Part shown: piece by piece, positions 33,653 to 41,630 of the stretch
Position numbering within the stretch: position 1 is the first letter of the stretch
How the letters are laid out: each line of letters begins with the position of its first letter
Origin: Flavobacterium sp.
GTDB taxonomy: Bacteria; Bacteroidota; Bacteroidia; Flavobacteriales; Flavobacteriaceae
Reading direction: 5' to 3'
NCBI RefSeq assembly: GCF_027484205.1
Contig: NZ_JAIXUB010000026.1
Coordinates: 186,001 to 250,000, forward strand
DNA: 64,000 nucleotides
The notes under the pieces: model-generated
Databases searched by the model: none
The model's input: only the letters and a program-made list of their open reading frames with translations
Told to the model about the DNA's origin: nothing
Made by a program: the position numbers and the translations under genes

Positions 33653-35797
33653 TTACAAATTATCAAGTTGATTATCCTTTTTATTATCGCTTATAGTCCA
33701 AAAGAACCCAACGAAGAAAAATCGATCTGCTGTAGGAATTATTGCTTTTCTTTGAAAAACTCCATTTGAATCTGGTGAATTTGCATAATCATAACCAAAT
33801 ACATTTTGAGTTCCTAAAACATTGCTAATCGAAACAAATAATATCTTTTGTTGACTTAATAAATAAGCCCAACTCATACTCACATTATTGTAACTTTTAG
33901 TTTTTCCGTTCATGAAATTTATTTCATTTGGATTGTCATAAGGTCGTCCAGAATTGAAACTATATGACAAACCAACACTTGATTTCCAATCGCTTATCCA
34001 ATATTTAGTTACTATCGAAAAATTGTTTTTTGCCACGAAACTTGGAGTAACTTCAGCTTCATAATTTTTATAATCTCTTTTAGTATCAATATAAGAATAT
34101 GAAACCCAGTATTCTAAATTTTTAATTGATTTATTATCTCTCCAAAAAACATCTAAACCTTTTGCAAAACCAACTCCATTATTATTAAAATTAGAATTGT
34201 ATTGTGCTACTTGAGTGTCATATTTTACTAAATCATTGTAATCTTTAAAATAAATTTCACTTCTAAAAGTACGTTTGTTCTTATTATATTCAAAATTCAG
34301 AATGTAGTGAGATGCTCTTTCGTTTTTAAAATCCGAATTAAATTTCAAATAATCTTGTCTTGGAGCTTGTTCAAATTCGCCATAAGCAACAGAAAATTGA
34401 CTTGCTTTACTAATTTTGTATGCCAATGATGTTCTTGGAGAAATAGAAGTTTCATTCAATAAATCATTATTTACTACTCTAACTCCAACTTTCATTGCTA
34501 ATTTTTTAGAAAAGAAAATATCAGCTTCAGTAAATCCTGCTACAATATTTGAATTATAACCAGTTCTTTCGGTTACAAATGAATATTCCTCATCAAATTT
34601 TGTTAAGAAATAATCTGCACCAAAAGATAATTTAATTCGATCTGAAATTGGTTTTTTAATTTTTAGTTTTAAATGAGATGCATGTTCAGTATTTTCTATT
34701 CTTTGGTTATCCAAACCAATTTTATTATTTCCTAATCCATAACTCAAACCTGTTGTAAGTTGCCAATTTGAACCAAAACTTCCCTTATAAGAAGCATTTA
34801 CATAAAGATTATTATTTTTTAAATCGACTCTGGTTTTAGCAACAGAATTGATACTTTCTTGATTTAAATCAAATCGTGATGCGTCGAAAGCTGAATATAA
34901 TTTAAACAAACCACGTTCTAATTTATAACGATAAACAACTTCACCTGAAAGCGATTGAAATGCTCTATTCCAATCTATATTTTGAGGAATTGCTACTTGG
35001 TATGGAGCCAAATCAATGTATGCCGTATTAAATGTTAGCGAGCTTTTTTTCCATTTTTGAGTATTTGCTAAACCTAAACCTACAGTCATAAATGAAATGT
35101 CAGTTTTGTTTTCCGTTGCCATATCGGTTGTATTCAGCAATAAAACACTAGATAAAGCTTCACCATATTCGGCAGAATAACCTCCAGTTGAGAAAGAAAT
35201 TCCACTGAAAAGAAAAGGTGAAAATCGTCCGCGAGTTGGTAAATTTTGAGTTGTCGAACCAAAAGGTTGTGCCACACGAATTCCATCAACGTAAGTTTGC
35301 GTTTCATCGGCTTCACCACCACGAACAAATAATCGTCCGCTTTCTCCTACCGTTTGTGTACCTGGCAACGTTTGCAAAGCCGAAACAATATCGCCGTTTG
35401 AACCCGCAGTTGTAACAATATCTAATGGTTTTAAAACTGTGTTTTTAGCTTTATCGCCAGCTTCAAAAGTTCCTGCATTGATAACAACAGCATCAATAGT
35501 ATTCATACTTTCTTTTAGTTTGAAAGTCTTAGTTTGATAAGTTTCAATTACAATTGGAGTTTTTAAAGTTTCATAAGAAAGAAAAGTAATTACCAAAACT
35601 TTGCTTCCAGTTTCTGAAGTTGTAAAAGTAAATTCTCCATTTTCTGTAGATGTTGCTCCATCGTAAGTACCATCAATATAAATATTAGCACTTGGCACTG
35701 GATTATTTTTTTCATCTACAACTTTACCCGAAATTTTGGTTTGAGAAAAAGCAAAAGTTGAAATTAATGCTAAAAGAAATGTAATTGTTGTTTTCAT
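33653..35797 (-). CDS. TonB-dependent outer-membrane receptor
   Basis: About 714 residues from ATG 35797. A signal peptide (MKTTITFLLALISTFAFSQ), a CarboxypepD_reg-like beta domain (about 22-100, ISGKVVDEKNNPVPSANIYI), a plug (about 110-220, with LQTLPGTQTVGESGRLFVRGG) and a 22-strand barrel to the C-terminus. It is shorter than SusC proteins and has no SusD partner. The substrate is unknown; peptides, siderophores or metals are all possible. A stand-alone gene between a TA pair and a VOC gene. Confidence 0.9.
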   Translation of the reverse strand: MKTTITFLLALISTFAFSQTKISGKVVDEKNNPVPSANIYIDGTYDGATSTENGEFTFTTSETGSKVLVITFLSYETLKTPIVIETYQTKTFKLKESMNTIDAVVINAGTFEAGDKAKNTVLKPLDIVTTAGSNGDIVSALQTLPGTQTVGESGRLFVRGGEADETQTYVDGIRVAQPFGSTTQNLPTRGRFSPFLFSGISFSTGGYSAEYGEALSSVLLLNTTDMATENKTDISFMTVGLGLANTQKWKKSSLTFNTAYIDLAPYQVAIPQNIDWNRAFQSLSGEVVYRYKLERGLFKLYSAFDASRFDLNQESINSVAKTRVDLKNNNLYVNASYKGSFGSNWQLTTGLSYGLGNNKIGLDNQRIENTEHASHLKLKIKKPISDRIKLSFGADYFLTKFDEEYSFVTERTGYNSNIVAGFTEADIFFSKKLAMKVGVRVVNNDLLNETSISPRTSLAYKISKASQFSVAYGEFEQAPRQDYLKFNSDFKNERASHYILNFEYNKNKRTFRSEIYFKDYNDLVKYDTQVAQYNSNFNNNGVGFAKGLDVFWRDNKSIKNLEYWVSYSYIDTKRDYKNYEAEVTPSFVAKNNFSIVTKYWISDWKSSVGLSYSFNSGRPYDNPNEINFMNGKTKSYNNVSMSWAYLLSQQKILFVSISNVLGTQNVFGYDYANSPDSNGVFQRKAIIPTADRFFFVGFFWTISDNKKDNQLDNL

Positions 35798-35920
35798 TAT
35801 TGATTGTTTTTGATGAAGCAAAGTTGCAGTAACAATTTTAAAAAATAAATTTGTATTTACTGAATTGTAGAATTAAATGGATGAATTGTAAATTAAAAGA
35901 AAAGCAATTTTAAAAAATTG

Positions 35921-35928
35921 TAATTTTG
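35921..35928 (+). promoter_or_regulatory. -7 element of the VOC gene
   Basis: TAATTTTG, an exact consensus match, 18 bp before the ATG at 35947. Confidence 0.5.
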
Positions 35929-35946
35929 TCACATAAAAATCTAGGA

Positions 35947-36339
35947 ATGCTTCAACTCAATAAAATCCATCATATTGCTATTATTTGCTCAAACTACGAT
36001 ATTTCGAAAAGATTTTATACCGAAATTTTAGGATTCAAAATCATTTCTGAAGTGTATCGAAAAGAGCGTGATTCCTATAAATTAGATTTATCGCTAAATG
36101 GTACTTATTGTATTGAATTGTTCTCATTTCCAAATCCTCCACAAAGAGTTTCGCAACCAGAAGCTTGTGGATTGAGGCATTTAGCATTTGAAGTTGATGC
36201 TGTTGAGTTTACAAGAGATTTTTTAATTTCAAATAACATTCCTTGTGAAATTATTCGAACAGATGAATTTACTAATAAAAGATTTTTCTTTATTTCTGAT
36301 CCAGACAATTTACCCATAGAGTTTTATGAAAAGGAATAG
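35947..36339 (+). CDS. VOC-family (glyoxalase-like, YaeR type) metalloprotein
   Basis: About 130 residues from ATG 35947. The beta-alpha-beta3 modules carry KIHHIAIICSNYDISKRFYT (first metal His and the family's YxxSxxFY pattern), YCIELFSFPNPP (Glu), GLRHLAFEVDAVE (His) and PDNLPIEFYE (Glu), so a complete 2-His/2-Glu metal site is visible. It resembles the SMU1112c/YaeR subgroup, whose substrate is unknown. In-frame codons upstream overlap the -7 element and are not used. Confidence 0.88.
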   Translation: MLQLNKIHHIAIICSNYDISKRFYTEILGFKIISEVYRKERDSYKLDLSLNGTYCIELFSFPNPPQRVSQPEACGLRHLAFEVDAVEFTRDFLISNNIPCEIIRTDEFTNKRFFFISDPDNLPIEFYEKE

Positions 36340-36391
36340 AAATCTTATTAACAAAACGTAATTCAAAATTCGTATTTCATAATTAATATTT

Positions 36392-36399
36392 TACCTTTG
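36392..36399 (+). promoter_or_regulatory. -7 element of the PRiA4-ORF3-like gene
   Basis: TACCTTTG, a TAnnTTTG match, 22 bp before the ATG at 36422. Confidence 0.5.
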
Positions 36400-36421
36400 A
36401 CGCTTTATTAAAAATAAGATT

Positions 36422-36967
36422 ATGGTTTACAAATTTAGAGTGATTCTTGATGCAGAAGAGGATATTTTTAGAGATATTGCAATTCTTGAAACAGATACTT
36501 TAGAAGATTTACACAATGCAATTGTTAATGCTTTTGGTTTTGATGGTTTGGAAGTAGCCTCTTTCTATACTTGTGATGACACTTGGAACCAAGAAGATGA
36601 AATTCCAATGTTTGACTCTGGTGATATTCCTGGTGAAAACAAAATCATGAGCGATTACGAATTGGCAGATATTCTTGACGAAGACAACACTAAAATAATC
36701 TATGTCTATGATTTTATCAATATGTGGACATTTTTAGTAGAACTTGCAGCGGTTGAAGACACTATTGAAACCGGAGTTATCTATCCAAGTTTACTTTTTT
36801 CGCATGGAGAAATGCCAGCCGAAGCGATGGAAAAACATTTTCAAGCCGATTTTGATGAAGAAGAAAGCTATAACGAATTTGATGACGATTTAGACGAAGA
36901 TGATCTTGATGCTTTTGGAAGTGACGATAGCTTTGAAGATTATGGATTTGAGGAAAATTGGAATTAG
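36422..36967 (+). CDS. PRiA4 ORF-3-like (IS1096 passenger-type) protein
   Basis: A 181-residue acidic cytosolic protein. VYKFRVILDAEEDIFRDIAI, then LEDLHNAIVNAFGFDG and ASFYTCDDTWNQEDEI, is the pRiA4b ORF-3-like fold, often annotated as an IS1096-passenger protein though commonly a stand-alone gene in Flavobacteriia. The C-terminal 35 residues are almost all Asp, Glu and aromatic. The function is unknown. It is followed after 5 bp by the left inverted repeat of the four-helix-bundle element. Confidence 0.85.
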   Translation: MVYKFRVILDAEEDIFRDIAILETDTLEDLHNAIVNAFGFDGLEVASFYTCDDTWNQEDEIPMFDSGDIPGENKIMSDYELADILDEDNTKIIYVYDFINMWTFLVELAAVEDTIETGVIYPSLLFSHGEMPAEAMEKHFQADFDEEESYNEFDDDLDEDDLDAFGSDDSFEDYGFEENWN

Positions 36968-36972
36968 GAAAA

Positions 36973-37006
36973 AGTTTAAAATTGTTTAAATTGGTTTAAA
37001 ATTGTT
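36973..37006. repeat. Left 34 bp inverted repeat of the four-helix-bundle element
   Basis: It matches the reverse complement of 37408-37441 at 31 of 34 positions. It is built of three GTTTAAA-(N)-TTG-like subrepeats. It ends 2 bp before the ATG at 37009. Confidence 0.85.
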
Positions 37007-37008
37007 CT

Positions 37009-37404
37009 ATGGCTACTATTAAAAGATTTGAAGATTTAGAAATTTGGATAGAAGCTAGAAGACTATCAATAGAAATAATTTTAATTTCGAAGACCACTGA
37101 ATTAAGCAAAGACTTTAAACTTAAAGACCAAATTAAAGGTTCATCAGGATCTGTAATGGACAATATTGCAGAAGGATTTGAAAGAAATGGAAACGGAGAG
37201 TTTCGCCAATTTTTATCTATTGCAAAAGGCTCTGCAGGAGAAACAAGATCACAATTATATCGAGTTTTTGATAATGAATATATTAATGAAGAAAGATTAA
37301 CCAACTTAATTTCTGAATATGAAAAATTAAGTGTTAAAATACATAATTTCATCACTTATCTAAACAAAAAAGATTTCAAAGGGACAAAGTATATCGACTC
37401 CTAA
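37009..37404 (+). CDS. Four-helix bundle protein (S23/IVS-ORF type)
   Basis: A 131-residue all-helical protein. FEDLEIWIEARRLSIEI, then KDQIKGSSGSVMDNIAEGFE, GEFRQFLSIAKGSAGETRSQ and ISEYEKLSVKIHNFITYLNK are the four helices and loops of the S23 family, first known from ORFs inside 23S rRNA intervening sequences and related in fold to Avd proteins. The function is unknown. The gene fills nearly all of the space between two 34 bp inverted repeats, 2 bp from the left and 3 bp from the right one, which is why it may be an IVS-like element inserted outside rRNA. Confidence 0.9.
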   Translation: MATIKRFEDLEIWIEARRLSIEIILISKTTELSKDFKLKDQIKGSSGSVMDNIAEGFERNGNGEFRQFLSIAKGSAGETRSQLYRVFDNEYINEERLTNLISEYEKLSVKIHNFITYLNKKDFKGTKYIDS

Positions 37405-37407
37405 TCG

Positions 37408-37441
37408 AACAACTTTAAACCAATTTAAACAACTTTAAACC
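37408..37441. repeat. Right 34 bp inverted repeat of the four-helix-bundle element
   Basis: Begins 4 bp after the last base of the stop codon at 37404 and pairs with 36973-37006. The transcript could fold into one long stem with the whole gene in the loop. Confidence 0.85.
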
Positions 37442-37462
37442 CTTTAACAATTTCACACAAAA

Positions 37463-38521
37463 ATGATTAATTTATTCAACGCCCACATCGAGAATTTATC
37501 CATCCATAGAGTTGGAAACAAAAGCCGTAGCGAAGCCATTTTTCTATCTGAAAATCCTTATGGATTAAATGATGAAATTGTTCCTTTATTGAAGGAATAT
37601 TTCTTTAAATCCTTTCGTGAAAAAGAAGAAAATTATTTTCAATTTGCACACGAAGTAGATTTAGAATACAACGAAATGTTCAATTTTGCAACAGAGGTTT
37701 TTACCAACCCTAGTTCAATTCATGACGTTTCTCAAAAAATAACACAACATTTATTTGAGCAATCAAATCATCCACATATTAAAAATGGAGAAGTTTATGT
37801 TACTTATTTAACAAACGTTTCTATCGATAATAATGTTGTAGATGCCATTGGTGTATTCAAAAGTGAGTTGCGAACCGATTTTTTACAATTTGAAGAAAAG
37901 GATAGTAATTTAGAAATGATTCTTCAAGAAGGAATTAACTTAAATAAACTAGATAAAGGTTGTTTAATTTTCAATTACAAAAAAGAAGAAGGATACAAAA
38001 TTTTAACTGTTGATAGCAATCGTTATGACGCTAGATATTGGTTAGAACATTTCCTATCTGTTGATGCTTTTCAGGATGAAAATTTCATGACTAAAAAGTA
38101 TTTGAAATTCTGTCAAGAATTTGCTAAAGAGGTAGTTTTCCCAGCTGAAGATAAAAAACAAGAAGTAATGTTTATGAATCGTGCAGTAAATCACTTTGCA
38201 AAAAACGATGAGTTTGAAGAAACTGCTTTCTTGAATGAGGTTATGGAAAATCCAGATTTGATTCCAGAATTTAAAAATTACAAAGCAGATAGAGGCGAAA
38301 AATATAGTATCGAAGATGTTACAAGTTTTCCAATTGCAAATGCTGCAGTTAGCGATGCAAGAAAATCAATTAAAAATGTCATCAATCTAGATACTAACAT
38401 TCAAATAAAATTAGATTTCATCAATCCTGAAAGTGCCGAGAAGTTTGTAGAAAAAGGTTGGGATGAAGAAAAGCAAATGTATTATTATCTAGTTTATTTC
38501 AATAAAGAAAACAAAAGCTAA
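37463..38521 (+). CDS. Nucleoid-associated protein (YejK/NdpA family)
   Basis: A 352-residue cytosolic protein. It has NLFNAHIENLSIHRVGNKSR at the start, then KNGEVYVTYLTNVSIDNNVV, KLDKGCLIFNYKKEEGYKIL and, late, YDARYWLEHFLSVDAF, typical of the NA37/YejK family, in which E. coli YejK binds the nucleoid. The mechanism is poorly known. It lies directly behind the inverted-repeat element, and a terminator follows its stop codon by 10 bp. Confidence 0.85.
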   Translation: MINLFNAHIENLSIHRVGNKSRSEAIFLSENPYGLNDEIVPLLKEYFFKSFREKEENYFQFAHEVDLEYNEMFNFATEVFTNPSSIHDVSQKITQHLFEQSNHPHIKNGEVYVTYLTNVSIDNNVVDAIGVFKSELRTDFLQFEEKDSNLEMILQEGINLNKLDKGCLIFNYKKEEGYKILTVDSNRYDARYWLEHFLSVDAFQDENFMTKKYLKFCQEFAKEVVFPAEDKKQEVMFMNRAVNHFAKNDEFEETAFLNEVMENPDLIPEFKNYKADRGEKYSIEDVTSFPIANAAVSDARKSIKNVINLDTNIQIKLDFINPESAEKFVEKGWDEEKQMYYYLVYFNKENKS

Positions 38522-38530
38522 ATAAATTAT

Positions 38531-38562
38531 AAATCCTTAATTAAGTAATTGATTAAGGATTT
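38531..38562 (+). terminator. Terminator of the nucleoid-associated protein gene
   Basis: The 11 bp stem AAATCCTTAAT (38531-38541) with ATTAAGGATTT (38552-38562) is followed by further T residues. Confidence 0.8.
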
Positions 38563-38587
38563 TTTGCTATTATATAAAATTAAAACA

Positions 38588-39433
38588 ATGAAAAAAACAC
38601 TTACTTATTTACTATTATTTATTACATCTACAAGTTCATTTTCGCAAGAAGTTGAATTAGAAAATTTTAGAAAAGAATTAGATTTTTTTATTGAATATTG
38701 TTTAGGCAAAGTACCTTCTATGCCTCAAAACGAAGCCAATCATAACAAATTAGTAAAAAAAATAGATGATGCTTTTGCACTTTTTATAACTCATTCTGAA
38801 AGTCAAAATTCACCTAATTTCAAAACTGCATTAAACGATAGTAACGTAAAATTTAGTAATATCGATTCAAGGATTTACGTTTGCATTGAAACGTTTACTG
38901 CAAAAAATGCAAGTTATACCGTATATAGTTATAGTTCTGGGTTTAGAAAAGCTTATTTTGTAAAAAATAATAACTCAAATACTATAGTTTATAAAGGAAA
39001 ACCCGGAATGATGTATATCGACAACATTTTTGAAATAGATGACAAAAACATTCTTTTAATTGAAAAAAGTGGTGATAGACAAACAAGTAAAAAAGCAATG
39101 GTGTTTTCAAGTGCTCAACCTACATGGAAACTTATAGAAGCTTTTAAAGGAAAAGCTTTTGGCCAAGTTAATGCAGACTATTTTAATAAGAAATTCGTTA
39201 ACAAAAGACCTTTTTTATTGTTAGAATGTGAATTTGAAGATTTAATGTCAGCACCAAAGGAAGCAAACGAAATTTATTTTGATGAGAATACAAAAACAAT
39301 TTCTTATAAAATATTTGAAAACAACTATAAGTTTAAAGTCATTTCATCAAAATGGGACAATAATATGTTCACCATAGATGATTATGATGTAGGTGAAAAT
39401 TTTTCAGGAAGTGTTCCTGTTATGGAACGATAA
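38588..39433 (+). CDS. Secreted protein of unknown function
   Basis: A 281-residue protein from ATG 38588 with a signal peptide (MKKTLTYLLLFITSTSSFSQ). I do not recognise a domain. The mature part has alternating beta segments (SRIYVCIETFTAKNASYTVY, AYFVKNNNSNTIVYKGKPGM) with a moderately charged composition and few Cys. The upstream terminator and a gap of 26 bp mean that its promoter overlaps the terminator region. It converges with bcp after 1 bp. Confidence 0.7.
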   Translation: MKKTLTYLLLFITSTSSFSQEVELENFRKELDFFIEYCLGKVPSMPQNEANHNKLVKKIDDAFALFITHSESQNSPNFKTALNDSNVKFSNIDSRIYVCIETFTAKNASYTVYSYSSGFRKAYFVKNNNSNTIVYKGKPGMMYIDNIFEIDDKNILLIEKSGDRQTSKKAMVFSSAQPTWKLIEAFKGKAFGQVNADYFNKKFVNKRPFLLLECEFEDLMSAPKEANEIYFDENTKTISYKIFENNYKFKVISSKWDNNMFTIDDYDVGENFSGSVPVMER

Positions 39434-39434
39434 A

Positions 39435-39887
39435 CTATTTCAATATTTGACTTGCGTGAACTTTAGTTTTAACATCTGAAATTACATCGGCAATTATTCC
39501 GTTTTCATCTATAACAAAAGTGGTTCTGTTGATTCCGTCATATTCTTTTCCCATGAATTTTTTTGGACCCCAAACGCCAAAGGCTTCAATAACCGATTTG
39601 TCTTCATCTGCTAAAAGAGGAAAAGGGAAATCATACTTTTCTTTGAATTTGAATTGTGCTTTCTCAGAATCAGCACTTACTCCTAATAAAGCGTAATTAT
39701 TTGCTTGAAAGCGTTCAAAATTATCTCTCAAATCACAAGCTTCAGCAGTACAACCTGGAGTATTTGCTTTTGGATAAAAGAAAACTACTAATTTTTTTCC
39801 TTTGTAATTTGATAAAGTGTGCGTTTTACCATCCTGATCTTTTGCTGAAAAATTTGGAGCTTTATCTCCAATGTTTAATAGTGCCAT
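39435..39887 (-). CDS. bcp: Thioredoxin-dependent thiol peroxidase (Bcp/PrxQ)
   Basis: A 150-residue peroxiredoxin. The peroxidatic C46 and resolving C51 lie in ANTPGCTAEACDLRDNF, the atypical two-Cys alpha-type arrangement of Bcp. Arg in NRTTFVIDENG completes the active site. It reduces peroxides in the cytosol with thioredoxin as donor. A minus-strand -7 element TAAATTTG at 39911-39918 lies 24 bp upstream of the ATG. Confidence 0.96.
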   Translation of the reverse strand: MALLNIGDKAPNFSAKDQDGKTHTLSNYKGKKLVVFFYPKANTPGCTAEACDLRDNFERFQANNYALLGVSADSEKAQFKFKEKYDFPFPLLADEDKSVIEAFGVWGPKKFMGKEYDGINRTTFVIDENGIIADVISDVKTKVHASQILK

Positions 39888-39910
39888 GATTTTGTTTTAT
39901 ATTTACATAC

Positions 39911-39918
39911 CAAATTTA
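39911..39918 (-). promoter_or_regulatory. -7 element of bcp
   Basis: Minus-strand TAAATTTG, an exact match, in the 38 bp divergent space between bcp and nth. Confidence 0.55.
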
Positions 39919-39925
39919 ATTAAAA

Positions 39926-40585
39926 ATGACCAAAAAAGAGCGTGCAACATTTGTTATAAATACGTTAAAAGAATTATATCCGACTATACCAATTCCGTTA
40001 GATCATAAAGATCCATACACACTTTTAATCGCAGTTTTACTATCTGCGCAGTGCACTGATGTTCGTGTCAATCAAATCACGCCACTTTTATTTGCAAAGG
40101 CAGATAATCCATATGACATGATAAAAATGACCGTTGAAGAAATTAAAGAAATTATACGTCCGTGTGGATTATCTCCGATGAAGTCTAAAGGAATTTATGG
40201 TTTGTCGCAAATTTTAATAGAAAAATATAATGGAGAAGTTCCTCAAAGTTTTGAAGCTTTAGAATCATTGCCTGCTGTAGGACATAAAACAGCTAGTGTA
40301 GTTATGAGTCAAGCATTTGGAGTTCCAGCGTTTCCTGTTGACACACACATTCATCGATTGATGTACCGATGGAACTTAACCTCAGGTAAAAATGTAGTTG
40401 AAACTGAAAAGGATGCAAAAGCCATTTTTCCTAAAGAACTATGGAATGATTTACATCTTCAAATCATTTGGTACGGACGTGAATATTCACCTGCAAGAGG
40501 TTGGGATTTAGAAAAAGATATTATTACAAGAACTATTGGTAGAAAAGAACTTTTAAAAGAATTTAATAAAAAAATATCCCGATAA
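39926..40585 (+). CDS. nth: Endonuclease III-like DNA glycosylase without Fe-S cysteines
   Basis: A 219-residue helix-hairpin-helix glycosylase. LLSAQCTDVRVNQITP, the hairpin LPAVGHKTASVV with catalytic K121, and FPVDTHIHR with D139 match E. coli Nth K120 and D138. After LIIWYGREYS-like sequence the four cysteines of the usual 4Fe-4S loop (C-x6-C-x2-C-x5-C) are missing; the tail reads SPARGWDLEKDIITRTIG. It should still remove oxidised pyrimidines and nick AP sites. Its stop codon lies inside the stem of its terminator. Confidence 0.92.
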   Translation: MTKKERATFVINTLKELYPTIPIPLDHKDPYTLLIAVLLSAQCTDVRVNQITPLLFAKADNPYDMIKMTVEEIKEIIRPCGLSPMKSKGIYGLSQILIEKYNGEVPQSFEALESLPAVGHKTASVVMSQAFGVPAFPVDTHIHRLMYRWNLTSGKNVVETEKDAKAIFPKELWNDLHLQIIWYGREYSPARGWDLEKDIITRTIGRKELLKEFNKKISR

Positions 40586-40602
40586 ATTCTATCGGGATAT
40601 TT
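40572..40602 (+). terminator. Terminator overlapping the nth stop codon
   Basis: A 13 bp perfect stem (40572-40584 with 40590-40602) with loop AATTC and a T-rich tail. The last codons of nth form the left arm. Confidence 0.85.
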
Positions 40603-40603
40603 C

Positions 40604-40747
40604 TTAATTAGCAAGAAGTTCGAAGTTCATATTACCCACTTTGACCATTTTCAAAGCTTTTGAATAATTAAGTATGAAATTAATTGTTTCTTTTTTTGGT
40701 AACATTTTTGTGTTTGCTAATGCTTTTTTAGAGTAAAGTTTTGCCAT
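40604..40747 (-). CDS. Small 47-residue protein downstream of the sigma factor
   Basis: ATG at 40745-40747 and TAA at 40604-40606. The product begins MAKLYSKKALANTKMLPKKE and ends VKVGNMNFELLAN. It is basic at the N-terminus, with a helical middle (TINFILNYSKALKMV). It has ordinary flavobacterial codon use and fills the space between the nth terminator and the ECF sigma gene on the sigma gene's strand. I believe similar small proteins occur in other flavobacteria but cannot confirm it. The function is unknown. A 14 bp palindrome lies between it and the sigma gene. Confidence 0.6.
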   Translation of the reverse strand: MAKLYSKKALANTKMLPKKETINFILNYSKALKMVKVGNMNFELLAN

Positions 40748-40768
40748 AGAATAGTTTAAATTATAATT

Positions 40769-40782
40769 CTATAACGTTATAG
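40769..40782. promoter_or_regulatory. 14 bp perfect palindrome CTATAACGTTATAG
   Basis: Lies in the 50 bp between the sigma factor stop codon and the small ORF start, 21 bp upstream of the latter. It may be an operator for the small ORF. No adjacent promoter match is clear. Confidence 0.4.
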
Positions 40783-40797
40783 CAAATGATTTATTGT

Positions 40798-41385
40798 CTA
40801 ATTGGTTAAAATAATATTATTTTTTTCAATTATTTTTCTCAAATTCAATAAAGCATATCTCATTCTGCCCAATGCAGTATTGATACTAACACCTGTTAGC
40901 TCTGCTATTTCATTGAAACTTAAATCTTGATAAATGCGCATCATTAAAACTTCTTTTTGATCATCTGGAAGTTCAAGTATGATTTTTTGCAAATCATTTT
41001 CAATTACATCATTAATCATTTTTCCTTCAATATTTAAGGAAGAATCTTTAAGAACTGAAAATATTGAAAATTCTTCGGTTTCGCGAAGCATTGGCATTTT
41101 TTTATTTTTTCTGTAATAATCTACAATAAGGTTGTGAGAAATACGCATTACCCAAGGTAAAAATTTACCTTCTTCATTATAGGAATTTGATTTTAAAGTT
41201 TTAATAACTTTAATAAACGTATCTTGAAATATATCGTCAGCTACATCACGATCATTCATTTTTGAATAAATAAAACCGTAGATTTTAGTCTGATGTTTGT
41301 TGATTAATAAAGCCAGAGCATTTTCATCTCCAGCAATATAATTCTTTACCAATAAAGCGTCTGGGATTTGATTTGTAGTAGCCAT
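40798..41385 (-). CDS. ECF-type RNA polymerase sigma factor
   Basis: A 195-residue sigma-70 family protein. Region 2 (about 20-85) has FIYSKMNDRDVADDIFQDTF and LPWVMRISHNLIVDYYR; region 4 (about 130-185) has LPDDQKEVLMMRIYQDLSFN and GVSINTALGRMRYALLNLR as the helix-turn-helix. No FecR-like anti-sigma gene is adjacent, which sets it apart from PUL-type ECF systems, and it resembles the stand-alone ECF factors common in Flavobacteriia. Whether it acts on the neighbouring PUL is unknown. Confidence 0.93.
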   Translation of the reverse strand: MATTNQIPDALLVKNYIAGDENALALLINKHQTKIYGFIYSKMNDRDVADDIFQDTFIKVIKTLKSNSYNEEGKFLPWVMRISHNLIVDYYRKNKKMPMLRETEEFSIFSVLKDSSLNIEGKMINDVIENDLQKIILELPDDQKEVLMMRIYQDLSFNEIAELTGVSINTALGRMRYALLNLRKIIEKNNIILTN

Positions 41386-41581
41386 AAAAATTCCTTTTAG
41401 TTTTGAGTTAAAAAATCGTAATGTTTTTTCTAAAAGTAATTTTTTTCGATAGGCGACTGTTAAATTTTAATTAAATTATAGCCAAATGTAACATAAACTT
41501 TTCTTAATATGCAAATAAAATTTTAAATTTTAACATTTTGAATGCAATAAAATAGAAAAAGTAGCAAATAAACGACAAAAA

Positions 41582-41613
41582 AACCTTGCAAAATAAAGTT
41601 ACATTGCAAGGTT
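41582..41613 (-). terminator. Terminator at the left end of the beta-glucan locus
   Basis: The 10 bp stem AACCTTGCAA (41582-41591) with TTGCAAGGTT (41604-41613) is followed by a T-run on the minus strand. It lies 18 bp past the last PUL gene and marks the end of a roughly 17 kb operon. Confidence 0.85.
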
Positions 41614-41630
41614 CATAAAATTATAGGCAA

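Noticed and set aside
33653..35797. The TonB-dependent receptor as a SusC for the beta-glucan locus.
   Set aside because: It is about 6 kb from the locus, too short for SusC, has no SusD neighbour, and is separated by unrelated housekeeping genes.
36422..36967. The IS1096-passenger-like protein as part of an insertion sequence.
   Set aside because: No transposase gene or terminal repeats belong to it. The nearby inverted repeats enclose only the next gene, and this family is commonly a stand-alone chromosomal gene.
40798..41385. The ECF sigma factor as a PUL sigma/anti-sigma regulator.
   Set aside because: No FecR-type anti-sigma gene or SusC with a signalling extension is next to it, and the locus has its own membrane regulator.
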